64,000 nt of DNA from Stereocaulon alpinum (taxonomy: Eukaryota > Ascomycota > Lecanoromycetes > Lecanorales > Stereocaulaceae). Under the pieces are notes generated by a model. The model saw only the letters and a program-made list of their open reading frames with translations, had not been told where the DNA came from and did no database searches. A program made the translations under genes and the position numbers. Location: positions 1-64,000 of the forward strand of contig JAEUBA010000120.1 in the NCBI GenBank assembly GCA_018257865.1. The letters run 5' to 3'. Below, piece by piece: positions 56,395-64,000 of this stretch; within the stretch, counting starts at the first letter, position 1; each line of letters opens with the position of its first letter.

Positions 56395-59300
56395 TGATTG
56401 ATTGATTGATTTATACGCCTATTCTAGTATCTATATATACTAATAAGGGTGTTCTCTTATATTATTAGGAAATCTAGGGGGGTTGAAGGCCCTCTAGACG
56501 CGAAAGAAACCTTTTTAGAGTTACCCCTTCTAGCTAAAAACTTTCGCTTATTAGCTTACTTATTATTCTACTCCGCTTATCTAACCTCGCTGCTAGGCTC
56601 TATAATACTAGTAATAATAATCTCCGTTACCCTAATAGGCCCTATAATACTCTAGTAGCTCCGCCGCCTTTAGCTTCTACTTACGCTTAGGCTTCTTTAT
56701 CTTTAGGGTTTTTATTACTAGTTCTACTCTAATAGGGAGTTTAGACTAGGAGAGCTATTCCCTAGTAAGTTAATACTATATTAGGAATCCTAACCTAACT
56801 AGCTATCTTATAGCCGCTCTTATACTAATAACCTTAACTAGTATAGTCCTAATATTATAAGTCTCTACCTCTTTAATAAGCTCCCTTTAAGTATTACTAA
56901 GCTTTAGGTAGTATAGGAGAATATACTTTATATCCTAATTCCTCTATCTATAACTATAGCGGGTACTACGGACCCTTAGTACTTTCGCTTTATAAAGGAA
57001 GTAGTTAAACCTATTCTTCCTACTTTAGAGTTAGACTACTATTAAGCTTTCTGCCTTCCTAAGCTTTAGGTAGTAGTTATACCTTTCTCCGAATAATAGT
57101 TTATTCTATATAGGTATATAAGAGTGCTTAGGGATAGTATCCTTATATACCTCCTACTACTTAATCTACTTCGCTATTACCTAGCCTTATATCTTCTTAG
57201 CTAGGACGCCTATATCTTAATACTCCTCGATATCCGTTTTTAAGTTATACTAATATACCTTCCTCCTTATTACTATTACTGCTTAATCCTAATCCTTTAC
57301 CTTAAGCTCCTATAGGGCCTATTCTTCCTTTTTTAGTAATAGGGTTAGGCGTATTAGGCGCGCCCTTCCTCTCCTTCCCTATAGTCTCCTACGGATTAAG
57401 CGGTTACCTTTAATTATTAAGGGGTATACTCCCCTTAGTACCTAGTATCTTATAACTAAGGCGTCTAGATAGGTTTAGATAGGTATAATAACTACTTCCG
57501 CTTTTAGGACTTAGACTAGTATTACCTTATATACTCTAAGTACTATCTATAGGTAGTTATTCTATATTATTGCGAGCGTCTTAATATACTTTTCTATAGC
57601 TCCCCGCCCCCTAGTAGGGGTATACTATATTAGAGTAGCAAATATAAGTATAGGCCTTACTACTATACTATATACCTTCCTATACTTTTTAAATATAGCT
57701 CCCTAAGTTAATCCTACTAGGCACTTAATTACTTAGGCTTAAGTAGCGGCCTTTACCTTTACCTACGCTATATATAGGCCCTAGCGGAGTTTAGTATTAA
57801 TATATAGCCCTAAGACCCTAATACTCGCTTCTAGCTTAACCTCTATATTACTAAATTATACCGTCTCCTTTATATTAAACCTTTTAGGGGCGTATAATAG
57901 ATATACTAGTTTATACTTCTAAGGCGCGAACGTCGCCCTATATATTTTCGCCTACGTTTAGTAGAGCTTATAGGCCTATTCTAACTACCTATAGTTCGTT
58001 TCCGTTATCTTACTATATACTAGTAGGTATACGTTATCTACGAATCCTCCTACCTATACTAGGATCTTTACCTTTAAGTATACTTTAATTAGTAGCGTAT
58101 TAAAGAAGAGGAATAGGATTAGTAATATTAGTAATCCTTATAGGATCTCTATTTCTACTACCTTAACTAGACTAGTCCTACCCCCTAGGGTTATTAATAT
58201 CGCTCTATCCTTAAGGAAGCTTATAGTCTACTAGATAATCCCCTTAGAGATTCCTTTTATCCTTAAGTTATAGAGCAGCCTTTTATAGGATATATTATCG
58301 AATACTCCTACTATATCTAGTAATAGTAAACTCGCTATATTATTCTTACCTTAGTTCTATATTATATAGATTAAGTCTATAATAGTCTTTAGGGCTATTT
58401 CTACTAAATATCTCTTCCTACCTCCTATCTAGTATTTTAGGAGTAGGTGATTTACTTTAGCTATTCCGCTAAGTTATTTTACTATTACTATCTCTAATAC
58501 TTTCCTAAGTATATCTAGTAATATAATAGGTCGATAGGCCTTAGGCTTAGAGTAATTAATCTTCTTTAGCTTCTTTAGTATTACTATATTCGCTTCGCAG
58601 AACTTCTTTAGGTAGTATCTATAATCTAAGTACGCTTAAAATACCCTTTAAAAGGTCTCCCCTATTTCTATATATACCGCTCTTAGGAACCTATTTAGGA
58701 TCCCTAAAATCCTTAGGGCCTTATCTACTATTAGGTACTAAATCGCGTCCCTTACCTCTTTTATAGTAATCTCGCTGTCTATTATAATAGGCTTTAGGTA
58801 ATTAGCCCCCTTAATATCCGTTAGGTCTACTAGGGGTAAAAATAGGAAGAGGACCCTCCTTAAGGCCTCTATCTTCCCTTTAAAGTCTATCGCTTTATTC
58901 CCGTTCCCGTCTTTAATAGCTAGGAATTATAGTAGCTCTTTAGAGTATATACTCCTCTCTCTTCCCTACTTAGCGAGTTACTATACTCCTTCTAGCCTTA
59001 GTAATACTTTATAGACCCCCTCTTAGAAAGCTATTATCCTAGTCTTTTATAGGATAGTAACCTTTTTCCTTTTAGTCTAGCGGAGAGCCTCCTTAGTCTA
59101 TATATTTCTACTATAGCGGTAGGCCTTAAGCGCTGCCTATAACGCCTTAGTAACTCTTATATATACCCTATTTTAGTATAGTTTAGCTCCGGCGTAGGGT
59201 TCCTTAAATAGGATAGTATTCTCTACTACCTCCTATAGCGCAGCTATAAGCTTATTAATATATAGGTTAATTACTTCCTCTAAGTCTAATAAGTATCTAT

Positions 59301-61797
59301 CTATAACCCTATTTAGGATCCTTATATATTTCCGGATCTCCTCGCTAGTCGCCTCCGTCTCTATCCTTTTCTAGGCTCTCTTCTAGTATACCTAGTACTC
59401 GCTTTAGGTCTATTCTAGCTCCGTTATAATTAGTATATAATCTAACTCTATATTAAGGTCTTCTCTTACTCCGTACTTCGCTATTATATTATACGCGCCT
59501 TCAGTTAGGAATATAAGGTTAATAGCGCTCTTTAAGCCCCTACTTTATTATATAACTAACTTCTTTAGTAGTCTAAGGACTATCCCCTTCTCTCCTACTA
59601 CTTCTAGTAGCCTATCTACTATTATATAGTATATAGCTCGTCCTAGGTTATTCTATTAGGGGTGGTATAGGTTAAAATCCCCTACTATAATATATTCGCC
59701 TTCGCTTTCTAAGGCCTCCTTTAGCCTTAGGATAGTTATAGGGCTATCTACTAATATATAGCTTACTAGCGAAGGGTTATAGACGTTATATACTTATACT
59801 CTCTCTACTATTAGCTCCTTAGTATTTTCGTCCTTAGTGTTAGCGTTATTTTAGGTTCTCTTAGTCTAGATCTATAATAAGTATAAGTCGCCCTCCTAGT
59901 ACTCTACCCCCTAGTTATTAGGATCTATCCTTTTATTTACGTAGAAGTATATTCTAGCCTTTAGGTCTCCCCTATAGGCTAGGTAGAACCTACTTATACT
60001 TATATTATATAAGGTTCTATTTATTAGGTTATATACTAGCTCTTAAATTACTAATACGTCTATATCTTTTATATCTTCGTTTTTAAGAAGTAGTGCTATT
60101 ACTATATCCTTCTTCCTCTATATATTATACTATAGTATTTTTAGGTAGGGTGTATTCCTTATTAGGTAAGGGCCGCTTAGATATTCTCCTATATTTAGGT
60201 AGTTTTAGTAGTCTTTACTACTCCTAAAGTCTACTTAAGGGTATTCGTTAGACTAATCCTCTCTATAAATAGGGGCTATTACCCTTATTCCGCTTTAAAG
60301 AGGGTTATTAATTATCCCCTCTTCGCTACCTCCTTAGTTCCTTTCTAGGGCTTATCTATTATATCCTCTAAGGCCTTCCTCTTCTCTTTAGAGATTACTT
60401 TACGCTACCCTTTTAAGCTAGTCCTTTTTAGTATCGCTAGTATAAGCCCTACTAAGTATTACTTTAGGGTCTCTTTAAAGTATTTTAGCTTATACTTAAT
60501 TCTCTACCTAGCCTTAGTATTCTCCTTTTATTAGATTAAGTAGGTTTTACTTTATACTAGGTACTCCCCTTTATATACTACGTACTTAGGCTTGCTACTA
60601 GCTCTTTCTATATAATTATTAGTCGTATAGTTTTAGGCGTATATCCTATAGCAGGTAGGGTATTTATATACCTTAATAATATATCTATACCTATAATAGT
60701 TAAAGTATTACTTAAGGGCGGCTTCTCTCTCTTAGTAATTATAGAAGAGGAGGCTATTCTCTATTACTATCCCCTCTATAATAAGCCGGTTCGCCGCCTC
60801 TAGGCTTAGGACCTTAATTATTAGTATAGAGAATCTCTTCTCCCTCCTAAGTATATCTAGCTTTAATATAAATATAGGCTATTTAGCCTTTATTATCTCT
60901 AACTCTAAGTAGAGCTTTCTATTATCTTTTCTTAGGGTTTTAAAGATCCCCTATTAGTCCTTTATATCTATTATCTTTTCTACTCTATAAATTACTACTA
61001 TTACTATCTTTTAGAGGACTCTTACTAACTTATAGAGTCTCCTTACCTACCTATTATCCTTCTCTAACTCCTCCCTAGCCTTTATTAAGGCTATTTAGAG
61101 AATAATATCCCCCCCTATAGTCCTCCTTATTATAATAATCTCCCTAGCTACTCCCCCTACTCCCCTAAATATTTATACTAGTTAGGGAAGAGTTACTATA
61201 GCTATCTATATCTTTTCGCTAGTATTATTAATCCTAACCGTTACCTACTTCGCTTTCTTAATATCTTCTACCTTAGGTATAGCTAGGTAGATAGTATTTT
61301 AGCCCCTTTAGGCTATATAGGCTATATCCGCCTAGCTATTATTTACCCTTTTAGTTAGGTAGTCTTTACGCGTTAGTTAGCTACGGTACTCCTTCGTAGT
61401 ATATCTTTTAGTAGTATTCTCCTATATATACTCCGTAATCCTTTCTACTATATTCTAGAAGAAGCCCTATATAGTCTTATTTATATTTACTTATAGTATC
61501 CCTTAGACCTTCTCTATAAACTCTAGTAGCGCCTATTCTATAGCCTTTATATACTATATTCTTTCTTTAATTCTTTCCTTACCTTAAGGGCCCTATAGAT
61601 CTTTAGTAGGTTTCTACTATTATCGCTATCGCCTTATTATTATATTAGGACGCGTTCTTTATCTACCTTTACTACTAATACCTCCCTTCTCTCCTCCCCC
61701 CCTATCTTATATTATTTTACTAGGTTCGTAACCTAGTGTGATCGCTCGTTTAGCTTAGTAGGCCTATTCGCCCGTCGTACTCGTTATCGTCGCTATT
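56395..61797 (-). mobile_element. LINE (Tad1/I-type), copy 3, full length, with mismatched flanks
   Basis: Collinear with copies 1 and 2, on the minus strand, with a (TCAA)n tail at its 3' end and a 5' end near 61,797. It is closer to copy 2 than to copy 1. The RT motif reads FVDN near 58,031-58,043. No target duplication is apparent. The left flank is minus-strand copia coding sequence and the right flank is plus-strand Helitron coding sequence. Confidence 0.87.
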
Positions 61798-64000
61798 AGA
61801 TATTCCTAATAGATAGGTTATTCCGTATAATCCCTATTTATTAAAGAAATATAGTAGCTATATTAATATTAAGATCTATAGCTCTATTAAGTCGGTTTTC
61901 TATTTATATAAATACGTCTATAAGGGCCCGGATTAGGCTAATATTACCCTAACTTAATATAGTAAGTACTACGATAATAACCCTACTCCTTTAAGGCAGC
62001 TTAAGTAATAAGGTAAGGAGGTAGATAAGATTACTAAGTACTATTTAGCTCGCTAGATTAGCTCCGTAGAGGCCGTATAGAAGCTATTATTATTTAGTAT
62101 AGGTATAATAAAGCCTTATATAAAGCGCTTATAGATTTATCTACTAGATTAATAACGTATCCTATTTAATCCGGGCGAAGATAAGGCTATAAATAATACT
62201 ACTAAGTAGAAGCTTATAGATAATAAAAAGCTATATAGAACTACCTTAACTAAGTACTTTAAGATAAATCGGATCGCTAAGGAAGCTCTTAATTAAGGCT
62301 AGCTACTATTTTTTAGAAAGAAGAATAATAGGCGGCTTATAGTCTAAAAGAACCTACTAGATTACCTATATACTAACTTTCTAAAGTATTTTACCTAGAT
62401 TAAGTAATCTAAGCGGTGGAAGGTTCGTAAAAAAGGCGAAGCCCTTAGGCGTATATACTTTATTAGCCTTAAGAGTAAGGATTTATATTATCTATAATTA
62501 CTCCTATATTATTATAAGGGTACTATATCTTTTAATAACCTACGTATAATTAATAGCTATATAATAGAATAGAAAGAAGCCTATATAGAGCTTAGGCTAA
62601 CTAAAAATAATAAGTATACTAATAAGATCTTAGATAAGGGTAAGGACTTTTAGGGGGGTTATAGACTATAGAGCCTATTTATTATAGTATTACTTAAGCT
62701 CTAACTAATAGATACTTTAGTATTATAGGATAAATATAAAGAGTATATATTATCTAATTATATATATATCTTATAATAGGAATTTTAGACGCTTTAGATA
62801 CTAGCTAGTAAAGAGACTATATATACTAAGTAGTATATACTCTACCTTATTAATAGTTAGTTAGAATATACCTCTACTCTAGAGTATACGGAGGATTTAG
62901 CTTAATATAATCTACTAATTCCTACTATTAACTTTAATAGTATAAGCGATATTCTAAATTAGCTCTTACGCGAAGAGATATCTTATAATATTAGCCCTAA
63001 GGATATTAAGTTCTTATAGAGTAAGCTTAATCCTAATTAAAGCTACGCTATTAACCGGATTATAGATACTATTAATATAAATATAGACGATAAGTATAGA
63101 GCCCCTAGTACCCTATTCTTTCTTAATAGCGCTAGGGGTACTAGTAAGACCTTCGTTAAGAATATTATAATAAAGAAAGTACGCCTTAAACGAAAAGTAG
63201 CTTTAGCTATAGTATACTTAGGTATAGTAGTAACGCTCCTCTAAGGTAGCTATACTACCTACTCCTAATTTAAGATACTACTAGATTCGGACGCTACTTC
63301 TTTATACGGGATTAAGAAAGGGACGAACCTTACAGAGCTTATAAAGCGAGCTTAGGTAATCTTTTAGGATAAGTCGCTTATATAGAGTAGGTATAATATA
63401 GAGGCTATAAGCCGAAGCCTTTAAGATATCTATAGTAATAAGGGGGCGTGGTTTAGGGGTAAGGTTATCTACTTCTACGGTAATTTTCGATAAACCCTAC
63501 TAGTAGTAGCTAGTAGATTTAGTAGTTAGGTTATTAATACCTATATATAATAGGCTGAGTTCTAGTAGGATACTATATAATTAGACCTAACTATTAATAA
63601 ATAACTTAATAATCCTAATCTTACTAATTCTATACGTACTAATATAAGGGCTTTTACTATCGACCTTCTTAATATTAGGAACGGGTCTAGTATTTAGAAG
63701 AGCTCTACTACTAAGGAAGATATAGTATCTTAGGCTTATAGCTACGTTCCTAAAAACGCTATTAATAAGTTAATTAATAAGGTATACCTAAACCTATATC
63801 GCCTAGGTATAGTAGATAGAGAGTATCTATCTTAAAGAGCTATTCTTACTATTGCGAATAAGGATATTACTAAGATTAATAGCAAGCTTATAACGTAGAT
63901 ACCTAGCGAGCTTACTATATACTAAAGTATTAATTAGGCTGTTTCTAAAGAAGACGAGGACCTCTTTCCGACTAAATATTTTAATATATTTTATAAGGCC
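61798..64000 (+). mobile_element. Helitron relic (Rep/helicase), runs off the window
   Basis: The plus strand carries a RIP-damaged Helitron transposase. At about 61,800-61,960 it reads VIPYNPYLLKKYS, then YLYKYVYKGPD, the conserved block after the Rep nuclease. RRIYFISL lies near 62,450. A helicase P-loop relic SARGTSKTFVKN is at about 63,125-63,165 (from GPGGTGKTFV). YGNFR-stop-TLLVV is at about 63,475-63,510 (from GGDFRQTLPVV). YRLGIVDREYLS-stop-RAIL is near 63,800-63,845. The Rep HUH motif would lie to the left, where LINE copy 3 now is. The PIF1-type helicase continues beyond 64,000. Stops are mostly TAA/TAG at former CAA/CAG codons. Confidence 0.85.

Noticed and set aside
61790..61825. 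Target duplication ATAGGTT for LINE copy 3
   Set aside because: A similar string occurs on both sides but is not adjacent to both LINE ends, and the flanks belong to different elements.
1..64000. tRNA or rRNA genes
   Set aside because: I looked for clover-leaf-like and B-box-like sequence in the island and saw none that was convincing; a covariance-model scan would settle it.

Overview
This window looks like a filamentous ascomycete (Pezizomycotina) chromosome with a two-compartment layout. A gene island of about 16 kb (roughly 18,090-34,480) has ordinary base composition, short spliced fungal introns and recognisable proteins. It is flanked on both sides by TA-rich sequence with almost no open frames, built from transposon copies destroyed by repeat-induced point mutation (RIP). 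RIP is visible directly: the two LTRs of the element at 7,910-15,101 differ at nine positions, and by my reading all nine are CpA-to-TpA changes or their complement TpG-to-TpA. I cannot place the species.

Left repeat block (1-18,090). It opens with the 3' part of a non-autonomous retrotransposon (1-449) and short tandem repeats. A 9-bp-periodic minisatellite follows, cut into three pieces (about 1,335-1,890, 7,288-7,909, 15,102-15,660) by a full-length LINE on the minus strand (1,891-7,287) and a gypsy-type chromovirus on the plus strand (7,910-15,101). A LINE-related 3' end lies at about 17,500-17,746.

Gene island. Two apparently intact, divergently transcribed genes come first. One is a spliced DUF7708/STAND-like protein with a degenerate P-loop (18,310-21,114, minus, 877 aa). 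The other is a DUF7025-type AAA+ ATPase (21,987-24,616, plus, 723 aa, eight exons). Next is a row of dead genes typical of a secondary-metabolite cluster: GMC oxidoreductase, DHA2-like MFS transporter, second GMC oxidoreductase and a SAM methyltransferase. They are broken by deletions, frameshifts and stops. An intact intronless flavohaemoglobin (31,850-33,088, plus, 412 aa) follows.

Right repeat block (34,480-64,000). A gypsy element on the minus strand (35,994-55,123) sits in a copia relic and has been split by two later insertions: a second full-length LINE (39,934-45,345) and a related gypsy element (45,861-53,528). The latter is itself interrupted by a 1.2-kb non-autonomous retrotransposon (48,791-49,985). 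Target-site duplications support all four insertions. A third LINE (56,395-61,797) lies between copia sequence on one side and Helitron sequence on the other. The Helitron relic runs off the window end.

The 1.2-kb element shares its last ~65 bp and (TCAA)n tail with the LINE, which suggests a non-autonomous partner mobilised by the LINE machinery.
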